A stretch of DNA of 64,000 bases from the NCBI RefSeq assembly GCF_002850745.1, contig NZ_KZ559466.1:556825-620824 (forward strand), read 5' to 3'. Shown here piece by piece: positions 39,901-47,816 of the stretch (the first letter of the stretch is position 1; every line of letters starts with the position of its first letter). Origin of the DNA: Nonomuraea indica (GTDB lineage: Bacteria; Actinomycetota; Actinomycetes; Streptosporangiales; Streptosporangiaceae). Both the position numbers and the translations under genes were made by a program. The notes under the pieces are model-generated. The model was not told where the DNA came from and ran no database searches. It worked only from the letters and a program-made list of their open reading frames with translations.

Positions 39901-42084
39901 ATGACGGAGACGGCGGGCAGGACGGCGCGCGAGACCCGGCCGCCCGGGGTGCTGGGCGTCGGGGAGAGCGCGCAGCGCCCCGACGCGACGCTGAAGGTGA
40001 CGGGCGAGTTCGCCTACGCCTCCGACCTGTGGCTCGACGGCATGGTGTGGGGCGTGACGCTGCGCAGCCCGCACCCGTCGGCGTGGATCAGGTCGATCGA
40101 CGTGGGGCCGGCCCTGGCGGTGCCGGGGGTGCGGGCCGTGCTGACGCACGAGGACGTGCCCGGCGAGAAGTACTACGGACTGGAGCTGAAGGACCAGCCG
40201 GTGCTCGCCGTGGACGAGGTGCGCTACCAGGGTGAGCCGGTGGCGCTGGTGGCGGCCGACCATCCGGAGACGGCGCGCAGGGCGGCGGCGGCGATCGTGG
40301 TGGACTACGAGCCACGCGAGCCGGTGACCGACCCCCGCAGATCCCGAAATATCGTCAGGTATCAGCCGGTGCGGGTGGGTGACACGTTCGAGGCCGACGT
40401 CGTCGTGACCGGCGAGTACGAGGTCGGCATGCAGGACCAGGCGTTCCTCGGGCCGGAGTCGGGGCTGGCGGTCCCGGCCGAGGACGGCGGCGTCGACCTG
40501 TTCATCGCCACCCAGTGGCTGCACGTGGACCGCGACCAGCTCGCGCCCTGCCTCGGACTGCCGCCGGAGAAGGTGCGGCTGACGCTGTCCGGGGTGGGCG
40601 GCGCGTTCGGCGCCCGCGAGGACCTGTCGATGCAGGTGCACGCCTGCATGCTGGCGCTGCGCCTGAACCGCCCCGTCAAGATCGTCTACGGCCGCGAGGA
40701 GTCGTTCTTCGGCCACGTGCACCGGCACCCGGCGTGGATGCGCTACGAGCACGGCGCCACCCGCGACGGGCGGCTGGTCTACGTCAAGGCCGACATCCTG
40801 CTCGACGGCGGCGCCTACTGCTCCTCCTCCCCCGCCGTCGTGGGCAACGCGGCCTCGCTCGGCGTCGGCCCGTACGTGGTGCCGAACGTGCGGGTGGACG
40901 CGACCGGCGTCTACACCAACAACCCGCCGTGCGGGGCGATGCGCGGGTTCGGGGCGGTGCAGGCGTGCTACGCGTACGAGTCGCAGATGGACCGGCTGGC
41001 CGCGGCCTGCGGCCTGTCGCCCGTGGAGATCCGCGCCCGCAACGCCGTCTCGCAGGGCTCGGCCCTCATCACCGGCCAGGTCATCGACTCGCCCGCGCCT
41101 CTCGCCGAGATGCTGCGCGAGCTGGAGGCCATGCCGCTGCCACCGCCCCGCTCGGGAGCCGACCTGCGGTCGCTGCCCGGCGGGGTGTCGCAGACCACCC
41201 ACGGTGAGGGGGTGCGGCGCGGTGTCGGCTACGGCGTCGGCATCAAGAACATCTGCTTCTCCGAGGGCTTCGACGACTACTCGACGGCCCGGGTCCGCGC
41301 CGAGCTGGTCGCCGGCCGGCCGCACGTCACCGTGCACACCGCGGCGGCCGAGGTGGGCCAGGGCCTGGTGACCGTGCAGGCGCAGATCGCCAGGACCGAG
41401 CTGGGCGTCGAGCACGTGACCGTGGCGACGGCCGACACCTCGGTCGGATCGGCGGGCTCGTCGTCGGCCTCGCGCCAGTCGTACGTCACGGGCGGCGCGG
41501 TGCGGGCCGCCTGCCAGGCCGTCCGCGCCCGCTTCGAGGGGATGCCGGCGCGGGAGGCGCTGGAGAAGTTCGGGCCGATCGAGGAGACGCGCGAGTACCG
41601 GCACCGGCCCACCCACCCGATGCACCCCGAGACCGGGCAGGGCGACTCGCACACCCAGCTGGCCCTGTGCGTGCACCGGGCCGTGGTGGACGTGGACGTG
41701 GAGCTGGGCCTGGTCAAGGTGGTCGAGCTGGCGGCCGTCCAGGACGTCGGCCGCATCCTGAACCCGCAGCAGCTCGAAGGGCAGATCCACGGCGGCTCGG
41801 CACAGGGGCTCGGGCTGGCGCTGATGGAGAAGATCCAGGTGCGCGACGGCCGGGTGCTGAACCCGTCGTTCACCGACTACCTGATCCCCACCGTCCTGGA
41901 CATGCCGCCCATGACACTGAAGATCCTGGAGAACCCCGACCCGGCGGCCCCGTACGGGCTGCGTGGCGCGGGCGAGCCGCCCACGCTGTCGTCGACGCCC
42001 GCCATCGCCGCGGCGGTGCGGGCGGCGACCGGCCGCGAGTTGACGCGCGTTCCGATCAGACCAGAAGATATCGCCTTGGCGTGA
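39901..42084 (+). CDS. Xanthine dehydrogenase family molybdopterin-binding subunit
   Basis: A 727-residue large subunit of a xanthine oxidase-type molybdenum hydroxylase (PucD/XdhB-like). It starts with GVGESAQRPDATLKVTGEFAYASDLWLDGMVWG. Cofactor and active-site segments are VGGAFGAREDLSMQVHAC, GAMRGFGAVQACYAYE (catalytic Arg region), AAAEVGQGLVTVQAQIA and LRGAGEPP (the Glu base). It needs 2Fe-2S and FAD subunits, which are not in this window. Divergent PucR suggests induction by purines or allantoin. The GAAGG site lies immediately before the ATG. Confidence 0.9.
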   Translation: MTETAGRTARETRPPGVLGVGESAQRPDATLKVTGEFAYASDLWLDGMVWGVTLRSPHPSAWIRSIDVGPALAVPGVRAVLTHEDVPGEKYYGLELKDQPVLAVDEVRYQGEPVALVAADHPETARRAAAAIVVDYEPREPVTDPRRSRNIVRYQPVRVGDTFEADVVVTGEYEVGMQDQAFLGPESGLAVPAEDGGVDLFIATQWLHVDRDQLAPCLGLPPEKVRLTLSGVGGAFGAREDLSMQVHACMLALRLNRPVKIVYGREESFFGHVHRHPAWMRYEHGATRDGRLVYVKADILLDGGAYCSSSPAVVGNAASLGVGPYVVPNVRVDATGVYTNNPPCGAMRGFGAVQACYAYESQMDRLAAACGLSPVEIRARNAVSQGSALITGQVIDSPAPLAEMLRELEAMPLPPPRSGADLRSLPGGVSQTTHGEGVRRGVGYGVGIKNICFSEGFDDYSTARVRAELVAGRPHVTVHTAAAEVGQGLVTVQAQIARTELGVEHVTVATADTSVGSAGSSSASRQSYVTGGAVRAACQAVRARFEGMPAREALEKFGPIEETREYRHRPTHPMHPETGQGDSHTQLALCVHRAVVDVDVELGLVKVVELAAVQDVGRILNPQQLEGQIHGGSAQGLGLALMEKIQVRDGRVLNPSFTDYLIPTVLDMPPMTLKILENPDPAAPYGLRGAGEPPTLSSTPAIAAAVRAATGRELTRVPIRPEDIALA

Positions 42085-42220
42085 CACGCCCGGTTAGGCC
42101 GGAGCCTGCGCGCCCGACACCGACCAGACCCGCCCGACGATCCGCGTACCGGATCGCGGGCGAGGGGCGAGCGGGCCGGGGAGCCCGGTCCGGCGAGCCC
42201 GCGACCAGGGGGAGGCACCG

Positions 42221-42454
42221 ATGACGGACGCACGCGAAGCGGCCAAGGCGGAGTTCGAGCGGTACGACAGCGACGGCGACGGGCTGCTGTCCGCGGCCGA
42301 GATCAGGCAGGTGAACCAGGCTCTCGGCGGCCAGGGCGTGACGGACGCGGAGATCGAGGCGTTCATCGCGGCCGCCGACAGCGACGGCGACGGCAGGATC
42401 GGGCTGGACGAGTTCGTCGCCCTGGTGGGTGGCGGCAAGCACGAACGCGGCTGA
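42221..42454 (+). CDS. Small two-EF-hand calcium-binding protein
   Basis: A 77-residue protein with two canonical loops, DSDGDGLLSAAE (about 16-27) and DSDGDGRIGLDE (about 53-64), joined by a helix. It resembles the small Streptomyces calcium-buffer/sensor proteins of the CabB/CabC kind. The ATG has a GGGGGAGG site. It is convergent with an Excalibur-domain protein that also carries a calcium-type motif. Confidence 0.9.
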   Translation: MTDAREAAKAEFERYDSDGDGLLSAAEIRQVNQALGGQGVTDAEIEAFIAAADSDGDGRIGLDEFVALVGGGKHERG

Positions 42455-42461
42455 GCCGGCT

Positions 42462-42486
42462 CCCGCCGCCCGGACCGGGCGGCGGG
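42462..42486. terminator. Bidirectional terminator
   Basis: A 12-bp GC-rich inverted repeat (CCCGCCGCCCGG and complement) around a single central base, filling the gap between the convergent EF-hand and Excalibur genes. Confidence 0.6.
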
Positions 42487-43482
42487 TCACCGGATGTCGG
42501 CGGTGTTGCAGGCGACGCCGTTGCCGTCGAGATCCTGGTACCAGGCGTACTCGGCGTGGCGTCCCCGGGTGTACGGGCCGAGACCTGCGGCCACGGCCTC
42601 CTTGCACGAGGCGAACCTCCGGTCGCCGCCCGTCGCGGCGCCCGGCCCGCCGGAGGCGGGCGTCGTGCCGCCCGGCTGGCCCGTGGCCGGCTGCCCGGTC
42701 CCCGGCTGGCCCGTGCCCGGCTGCCCCGTGCCTGGCTGGCCCGTGCCCGGCTGGCCCGTGGGGTCGAGCGGGTTGGGAGCGCCGGTCGGGGAGAGCGGGT
42801 CGGGGGCGCCGGTGCTCGCGCCGCCCGTGCCGGTGTCGCCGGTGGCGGGGCCGGTCGGCGCGGGGTCGCCGGTCGGCCCGCCGGTGCCGGGCGCCGCGCC
42901 CAGCAGCCGGGCGACGAGCGCCTCGGCGTCCTGCCGGGTGAAGCCCGCGATGCTGAGGCTGTCGCCGTCCATGCTCTGGGTGACGACCGGTGTGGCGATC
43001 ACGGTCTTGGGCACCAGGACGACCGCGAGCTGCCGCTGGTCCTGCACCATCTCGTCGATGAGCTGCACGACCTTGTCCTTGAACGCCGGCGCGATGGCGA
43101 TGCGCACGGAGTAGGTGCCGTCCTTCTCGCGCACGGGCTCGATCCGTTGCACGGCGCCGACCGTGACCCCGTCCTCCAGCAGGTAGCAGGTGGACTGCCG
43201 CTCGTCGAGCACGGCCTCGGCTCCGGGGCAGGGGGCGGGCAGGCTTTCCCTGACCGGGGCGAAGTGCACGGCCGTGGGCAGCCGCTGCGGCGGCGCCGCG
43301 CCGAGCAAGGGGGTGTCGGGGCTGCGGGTCATCAGGACGGCGATGGCGCCGAGGACGCCGGCCACGACGACCACCAGGACCAGCGAGACGACCAGCACGA
43401 CGGTGGTGAGCCTGCTGGCGCGGGGCCTCCCCGGCGGGCCAGGGGGCTGCTCCTCCGGCTTGTCCATCCTTGACGATCCCAT
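42487..43482 (-). CDS. Membrane-anchored Excalibur protein with SecD P1-like domain
   Basis: About 331 residues. A cytosolic proline-rich start and one transmembrane helix (TTVVLVVSLVLVVVVAGVLG, about 25-45). A segment at about 90-190 resembles the SecD periplasmic P1 head (FKDKVVQLIDEMVQ, VVLVPKTVIATPVV, SLSIAGFTRQDAEALVARLL). Then a Pro/Gly/Thr linker with GQPGT repeats, and a C-terminal Excalibur motif (FASCKEAVAAGLGPYTRG, DLDGNGVACN). The combination is unusual. Start: ATG 43482 or ATG 43467. It is probably an extracytoplasmic calcium-responsive protein; function unknown. Confidence 0.75.
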   Translation of the reverse strand: MGSSRMDKPEEQPPGPPGRPRASRLTTVVLVVSLVLVVVVAGVLGAIAVLMTRSPDTPLLGAAPPQRLPTAVHFAPVRESLPAPCPGAEAVLDERQSTCYLLEDGVTVGAVQRIEPVREKDGTYSVRIAIAPAFKDKVVQLIDEMVQDQRQLAVVLVPKTVIATPVVTQSMDGDSLSIAGFTRQDAEALVARLLGAAPGTGGPTGDPAPTGPATGDTGTGGASTGAPDPLSPTGAPNPLDPTGQPGTGQPGTGQPGTGQPGTGQPATGQPGGTTPASGGPGAATGGDRRFASCKEAVAAGLGPYTRGRHAEYAWYQDLDGNGVACNTADIR

Positions 43483-43637
43483 CCTGACGTTCGGGCTGCC
43501 GGTGAGCTTATCGAGGACGGGGCTTGGCGAGGTAATCAGCCGAATAATCCTCACCTTCGCGCGATACAAGCGCAGGATGGGAGGAAGGAGGACGGGAGGA
43601 CAACAGTCCCATCCGCCCGTCGAACCGGGAGTAGATC

Positions 43638-44762
43638 ATGAAAGTCGGCGTTCCTCGCGAGGTCAAGGACAACGAGTATCGGGTGGCGCTCACCCCGGCG
43701 GGCGTCCTCGAACTGGTGCGCCACGGCCACCAGGTCTTCGTCGAACGGGACGCGGGCACCGGCTCGTCCATCCCGGACCACGACTTCCAGGCCGCCGGCG
43801 CCGTCATCCTCGACGAAGCGGACGAGGTCTGGGGCACCGGCGACCTGATCCTCAAGGTGAAGGAGCCGGTGGCGGAGGAGTACCACCGGATGCGCAAGGG
43901 GCAGGTGCTGTTCACCTACCTGCACCTGGCCGCCTCCCGGCCGTGCACCGCGGCCATGCTCGACTCCGGGGTCACCGGGATCGCCTACGAGACCGTCCAG
44001 ACGGCCGACGGCGCGCTGCCGCTGCTCGCGCCCATGTCGGAGGTCGCCGGCCGGCTCGCGCCGCAGGTGGGCGCGTACCACCTGATGCGGACCGGCGGGG
44101 GCCGGGGCGTGCTGATGGGCGGCGTGTCCGGCGTGCGGGCCGCGAACGTGGTGGTGATCGGCGCGGGCGTGTCCGGGATGAACGCGGCGGCCATCGCGCT
44201 CGGCATGCAGGCCGAGGTGCTGCTGCTCGACCGCAACATCGACAAGCTGCGCCAGGCGGACGTCGTCTACCAGGGGCACTGCCAGACGCTCGCCTCCAAC
44301 ACGCTGGAGATCGAGCGCGCGGTGCTGGAGGCCGACCTCGTCATCGGCGCGGTGCTGGTGCCGGGCGCGCGGGCGCCGAAGCTGGTGACCAACGACCTGG
44401 TGAGCCGGATGAAGCCGGGCTCGGTGCTGGTGGACGTCTCCATCGACCAGGGCGGCTGCTTCGAGGACTCCCGGCCCACCACGCACGCCGAGCCGACCTA
44501 CCGGGTGCACGAGTCGGTGTTCTACTGCGTGGCCAACATGCCCGGCGCCGTGCCGCACACCTCGACGTACGCGCTGACGAACGTCACGCTGCCGTACGCG
44601 CTCGCCATCGCCGACCTCGGCTGGCGGCGGGCGCTGGCCGAGGACACGGCGCTGGCGCGCGGGCTGAGCACGCACGAGGGGCACCTGACGAGCCGGCCGG
44701 TCGCCGAGGCGCACAGCCTGGAGTGGGTGCCGATCGAGGAGGTGCTCGCCCGCGCCGCCTGA
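43638..44762 (+). CDS. ald: Alanine dehydrogenase
   Basis: NAD-dependent reversible deamination of L-alanine to pyruvate and ammonia, cytosolic. 374 residues. The N-terminus MKVGVPREVKDNEYRVALTP and catalytic Lys in ILKVKEP and His in FTYLHLAASR are present. The NAD loop is VVVIGAGVSGMNAA (about 170-183). The C-terminal segment VANMPGAVPHTSTYALTN is typical. Convergent and almost abutting (4 bp) with the DUF3105 gene, without an obvious terminator. Confidence 0.95.
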   Translation: MKVGVPREVKDNEYRVALTPAGVLELVRHGHQVFVERDAGTGSSIPDHDFQAAGAVILDEADEVWGTGDLILKVKEPVAEEYHRMRKGQVLFTYLHLAASRPCTAAMLDSGVTGIAYETVQTADGALPLLAPMSEVAGRLAPQVGAYHLMRTGGGRGVLMGGVSGVRAANVVVIGAGVSGMNAAAIALGMQAEVLLLDRNIDKLRQADVVYQGHCQTLASNTLEIERAVLEADLVIGAVLVPGARAPKLVTNDLVSRMKPGSVLVDVSIDQGGCFEDSRPTTHAEPTYRVHESVFYCVANMPGAVPHTSTYALTNVTLPYALAIADLGWRRALAEDTALARGLSTHEGHLTSRPVAEAHSLEWVPIEEVLARAA

Positions 44763-44766
44763 CGGG

Positions 44767-45468
44767 CTACTGCTGCGACTGGCTGGGCGCCGGGGTGGCC
44801 GACTCCATCGGCTGCTGGCCGGTCGGCTCCGGCGGGAGCGGCGCCTGGTCGGCCGTGGTGACGATGGCGTCATTGCCGCCGCAGGTGGCGCCGGGCTCGG
44901 GGGTGTCCTTGCCGTTCTGGTACTTCTTGATAAAGGCGGTCAGCTTGGGGTCCTCGGGGTTGTCGAGCTTGAGCTGGTGCCCCCACGAGGAGACCACGAT
45001 GGGCGAGGACAGGCCGGGGAACGGGCTCACCAGCATGTAGTCCTGCTGGCCGGTCGAGCCGGCCACCTTCTTCAGCGCGTCGACCTGCGCCTTGGGCAGG
45101 TCGGGCCGGTAGGTGATCCAGATGGCGCCGTGCTCCAGCGAGTGCACCGCGTGCTCGCTGTGGATGGGCTTGTCGTAGACGGCGCACTGCTGCCAGTAGT
45201 TGTTGTGCTCGCCGCCGACGGGCGGCGCCTCCTTGTACGAGACCTTGCTCCAGACGTGCTGGCCGGCCTCGTAGGAGTAGTTGGACACGGCGTCGAGAGA
45301 GGTCTCGCGGGACTGCTTGACCAGGTAGAACCCGACCACCCCGACGAGCAGCACGATGACGAGGCCGCCGGCCCCCCACATGAGGAACGCCATGCGGCGC
45401 TCCTTGCGCTTCTGCTCGGCGCGCATCTTCTGCAGGTGCTCGCGCCGCGCCTGCGCCTTCTCCTTCAT
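44767..45468 (-). CDS. DUF3105 membrane-anchored protein
   Basis: A 233-residue protein. A highly basic cytosolic start (KEKAQARREHLQKMRAEQKR) and one helix (FLMWGAGGLVIVLLVGVVGF) lead into an extracytoplasmic DUF3105 domain with HVWSKVSYKEAPPVGGEHNN, QCAVYDKP and HSLEHGAIWITYRPD. Conserved His and Cys suggest metal binding. The C-terminus is Pro/Gln/Ser-rich. It is divergent from a DUF305 gene; this pairing recurs in actinobacteria and may relate to copper or envelope stress. No function is proven. Confidence 0.85.
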   Translation of the reverse strand: MKEKAQARREHLQKMRAEQKRKERRMAFLMWGAGGLVIVLLVGVVGFYLVKQSRETSLDAVSNYSYEAGQHVWSKVSYKEAPPVGGEHNNYWQQCAVYDKPIHSEHAVHSLEHGAIWITYRPDLPKAQVDALKKVAGSTGQQDYMLVSPFPGLSSPIVVSSWGHQLKLDNPEDPKLTAFIKKYQNGKDTPEPGATCGGNDAIVTTADQAPLPPEPTGQQPMESATPAPSQSQQ

Positions 45469-45598
45469 CGTTCCTCCATCGGCGGTCCCACTGCGGCAAC
45501 CCTATGCCCTCCGGTCGTATGCGGAGAATAAGACCTCAAACCCGAAAGATCACGGCTTCGCATGGGATCGGCGCGGGGATGGGTACGCTGGAGACGCC

Positions 45599-46231
45599 AT
45601 GGAGAACCCCGGAAAGTCCGCCAAGCTGTTCGCCGCTGCGGCCGTCGTGGTCGTCGTCGCCGCGGCGCTCTTCCTCGTCCTCGGCCGTGGCGGCACGCCG
45701 GGCGACGCCTCGCCGGAGGCGGGGTTCGCCCGTGACATGGCCACGCACCACGCCCAGGCCGTCGAGATGGCGTTCGTCATCAGGGACAAGAGCGAGTCGC
45801 GGGAGATCCGCAGCCTGGCGTTCGACATCATCAACACGCAGGCCAACCAGCGCGGCATGTTCCTCGGCTGGCTGCAGCAGTGGGGGCTCAACCCCGTGGG
45901 CGAGCAGCGGCCGATGGCCTGGATGGCCGGGCACGGCCATGACGGCGCCTCCGCCGCGCCGGGCGCGATGCCCGGCATGGCGACGGCCGCCGAGCTGGAC
46001 AGGCTCGGCGAGCTGCGCGGGACCCAGGCCGAGGTGCTGTTCCTGCAGCTGATGACCCGTCACCACGAGGGCGGCGTGCAGATGGCCGAGGGCCTGCTGA
46101 AGCTGTCCGACCGCGAGGAGGTGGCCGGCATGGCTCGCAAGATCGTCACCGGCCAGGCGGGGGAGATCAAGCTGATGACCGACATGCTGCGGCACCGGAA
46201 CGCCCAGCCGTTCCCGTCACTGCTCAAGTGA
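45599..46231 (+). CDS. DUF305 membrane-anchored His-rich protein
   Basis: A 210-residue ferritin-like four-helix protein. N-terminal anchor (LFAAAAVVVVVAAALFLVL), then two DUF305 half repeats with paired histidines: ARDMATHHAQAVEMA (about 46-60) and LQLMTRHHEGGVQMAEG (about 151-167). A Met/His-rich loop (MAWMAGHGHDGASAAPGAMP) lies between them. The His and Met pattern is suited to copper binding outside the membrane. ATG 45599 follows a GGAG site. Divergent partner of the DUF3105 gene. Confidence 0.85.
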   Translation: MENPGKSAKLFAAAAVVVVVAAALFLVLGRGGTPGDASPEAGFARDMATHHAQAVEMAFVIRDKSESREIRSLAFDIINTQANQRGMFLGWLQQWGLNPVGEQRPMAWMAGHGHDGASAAPGAMPGMATAAELDRLGELRGTQAEVLFLQLMTRHHEGGVQMAEGLLKLSDREEVAGMARKIVTGQAGEIKLMTDMLRHRNAQPFPSLLK

Positions 46232-46335
46232 GCGCTCGGGACGGGGCTCACGTGAGGGGTCCGATGAGCGCTCGGGGCGGGGCTCGGGTGAGCGCTCGGG
46301 GCGGGGCTCGGGGCGGGGCTCGGGTGAAGGCTCGA
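46229..46335. repeat. 24-bp tandem repeat spanning the stop/start junction
   Basis: One degenerate copy from 46229, two exact copies (46265-46288 and 46289-46312) and a half copy (46313-46324) of a unit beginning TGAGCGCTCGGGGC. The first copy contains the DUF305 stop codon. The repeats contain GTGAGCGC, the same string that begins the flavoprotein gene at 46341. Confidence 0.85.
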
Positions 46336-46340
46336 TCGAG

Positions 46341-47771
46341 GTGAGCGCCGACGCGGTGGTCGTCGGGTCGGGTCCGAACGGGCTCGTCGCGGCGGTCCTG
46401 CTGGCCGAGGCCGGGCTGCGGGTGACGCTGCTGGAGGCTGGCGACGGGTTCGGCGGCGGGCTGCGCTCGGCGGAGCTGACGCTGCCCGGCCGGGTGCACG
46501 ACCTGGGCGCGACCGTGATGGCGCTGGCCCTGGCCTCGCCGGCGTTCCGCGAGCTGGGCGTCGAGCGGCTGGTCGAGTTCGCGCATCCGGCCGTGCCCGC
46601 CGCGCATCCGCTCGACGACCGGCCCGCCGTGCTCGTCCACCGCGACCCGGCCCGCACCGCCGCGGGGCTGGGCGCGGACGGCGCGGCGTGGCTGGCCGGG
46701 CCGGGGGCGACGGCCCGTGCCGGCTCCCCGCTGACGGACCTGTTGCTGAAGCCGCTCGGCCCGTGGGAGGCCGACCCGCGCGCGTTCGCCGCGGCCGCCC
46801 GGTTCGGGCTGGGCGGCGCGCTGCCCGCCACCGCCTACGCCAGGCTGGTGTTCCGCACGGTGGAGGGCCGCGCGGTGTTCGCCGGCATGGCCGCGCACTC
46901 GCTGCTCGACCTGCGCTCCCCCATCACCGCCGGGTACGGCCTGCTGCTGTCGGCCCTCGCGCACCAGGTGGGCTGGCCGCTGGTCAGGGGCGGCTCCCAG
47001 GTGCTGGCCGACGCCCTGGTGGCCAGGCTGCGGGCGCTGGGCGGCGAGGCGGTGAGCGGTCACCGGGTGCGCGACCTGAAGGAGCTCGACGCCCCGACCG
47101 TGGTTCTCGACGTGACGCCGCGGCAGTTCCTGGAGCTGGCGGAGCTGCCGCCGGGCTACCGCGACCGGCTGCGGCGCTTCCGCTACGGGCCCGGGGTGTT
47201 CAAGGTGGACTGGGCGCTCGACGGGCCGGTGCCGTGGCGCGATCCCGCCGTGGCCGCCGCCGGGACCGTGCACCTCGGCGGCACGCTGGAGGAGATCGCG
47301 CTCAGCGAGGCGGAGACGGCCCGGGGCTGGCATTCGCCCCGCCCGTACGTGCTGGCAGTGCAGCCGTACGCGGCGGACCCGTCGCGCGGCGGGCACACCC
47401 TGTGGGCCTACTGCCACGTCCCGAACGGCTCCCGCGTGGACATGACGGGGGCGATCGAGGACCAGATCGAACGGTACGCGCCGGGGTTCCGCGACCGCGT
47501 GCTGGCCCGGCACGTGATGGGGCCGGCCGCCTTGGAGGCGGTCAACCCCAACCTGGTGGGGGGCGACATCGGGGGCGGGCTGGCCGCTCTGTCGCAGTTC
47601 GTGCGGCGGCCGGTGTGGTCGACCGCCCCGTGGCGCACGCCGCTGCCGGGCGTCTTCCTGTGCTCGGCGTCCACCCCGCCGGGAGCGGGCGCGCACGGCA
47701 TGGGCGGCTGGCAGGCCGCCCGCCTCGCCCTGTCCGCCGTCGGAGCCTCCCGAGGAGGCCGTCGCCGCTAG
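46341..47771 (+). CDS. FAD-dependent oxidoreductase, phytoene dehydrogenase-like
   Basis: A 476-residue flavoprotein. The Rossmann FAD loop ADAVVVGSGPNGLVAAVLLA is at the N-terminus, followed by LLEAGDGFGGGLRS. The C-terminal FAD segment is VFLCSASTPPGAGAHGMGGW. It belongs to the NAD(P)/FAD amine-oxidase/CrtI superfamily, but no carotenoid genes are adjacent, so the substrate is unknown. The GTG at 46341 is the only start compatible with the FAD loop. Upstream repeats offer copies of the same start-codon context. Confidence 0.85.
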   Translation: MSADAVVVGSGPNGLVAAVLLAEAGLRVTLLEAGDGFGGGLRSAELTLPGRVHDLGATVMALALASPAFRELGVERLVEFAHPAVPAAHPLDDRPAVLVHRDPARTAAGLGADGAAWLAGPGATARAGSPLTDLLLKPLGPWEADPRAFAAAARFGLGGALPATAYARLVFRTVEGRAVFAGMAAHSLLDLRSPITAGYGLLLSALAHQVGWPLVRGGSQVLADALVARLRALGGEAVSGHRVRDLKELDAPTVVLDVTPRQFLELAELPPGYRDRLRRFRYGPGVFKVDWALDGPVPWRDPAVAAAGTVHLGGTLEEIALSEAETARGWHSPRPYVLAVQPYAADPSRGGHTLWAYCHVPNGSRVDMTGAIEDQIERYAPGFRDRVLARHVMGPAALEAVNPNLVGGDIGGGLAALSQFVRRPVWSTAPWRTPLPGVFLCSASTPPGAGAHGMGGWQAARLALSAVGASRGGRRR

Positions 47772-47776
47772 CGACA

Positions 47777-47802
47777 GGTGGGCCCACCAGGCCGGGCCCA
47801 CC
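47777..47802. terminator. Bidirectional terminator
   Basis: GGTGGGCCC-N8-GGGCCCACC, a perfect 9-bp stem between the stops of the convergent flavoprotein and beta-galactosidase genes. Confidence 0.6.
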
Positions 47803-47816
47803 CGGGGCGAGCCGGA

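Noticed and set aside
38008-42087. A 1359-codon minus-strand frame covering pucR and the antisense of the xanthine dehydrogenase gene
   Set aside because: Only the 38008-39807 part has PucR domains. The rest is Arg/His/Val-rich shadow of a strongly supported plus-strand enzyme, a common artefact at this GC content.
46341-47771. Carotenoid biosynthesis gene (crtI)
   Set aside because: Only the general phytoene-dehydrogenase-like flavoprotein fold is seen. There is no crtB, crtE or crtY nearby, so the substrate is left open.
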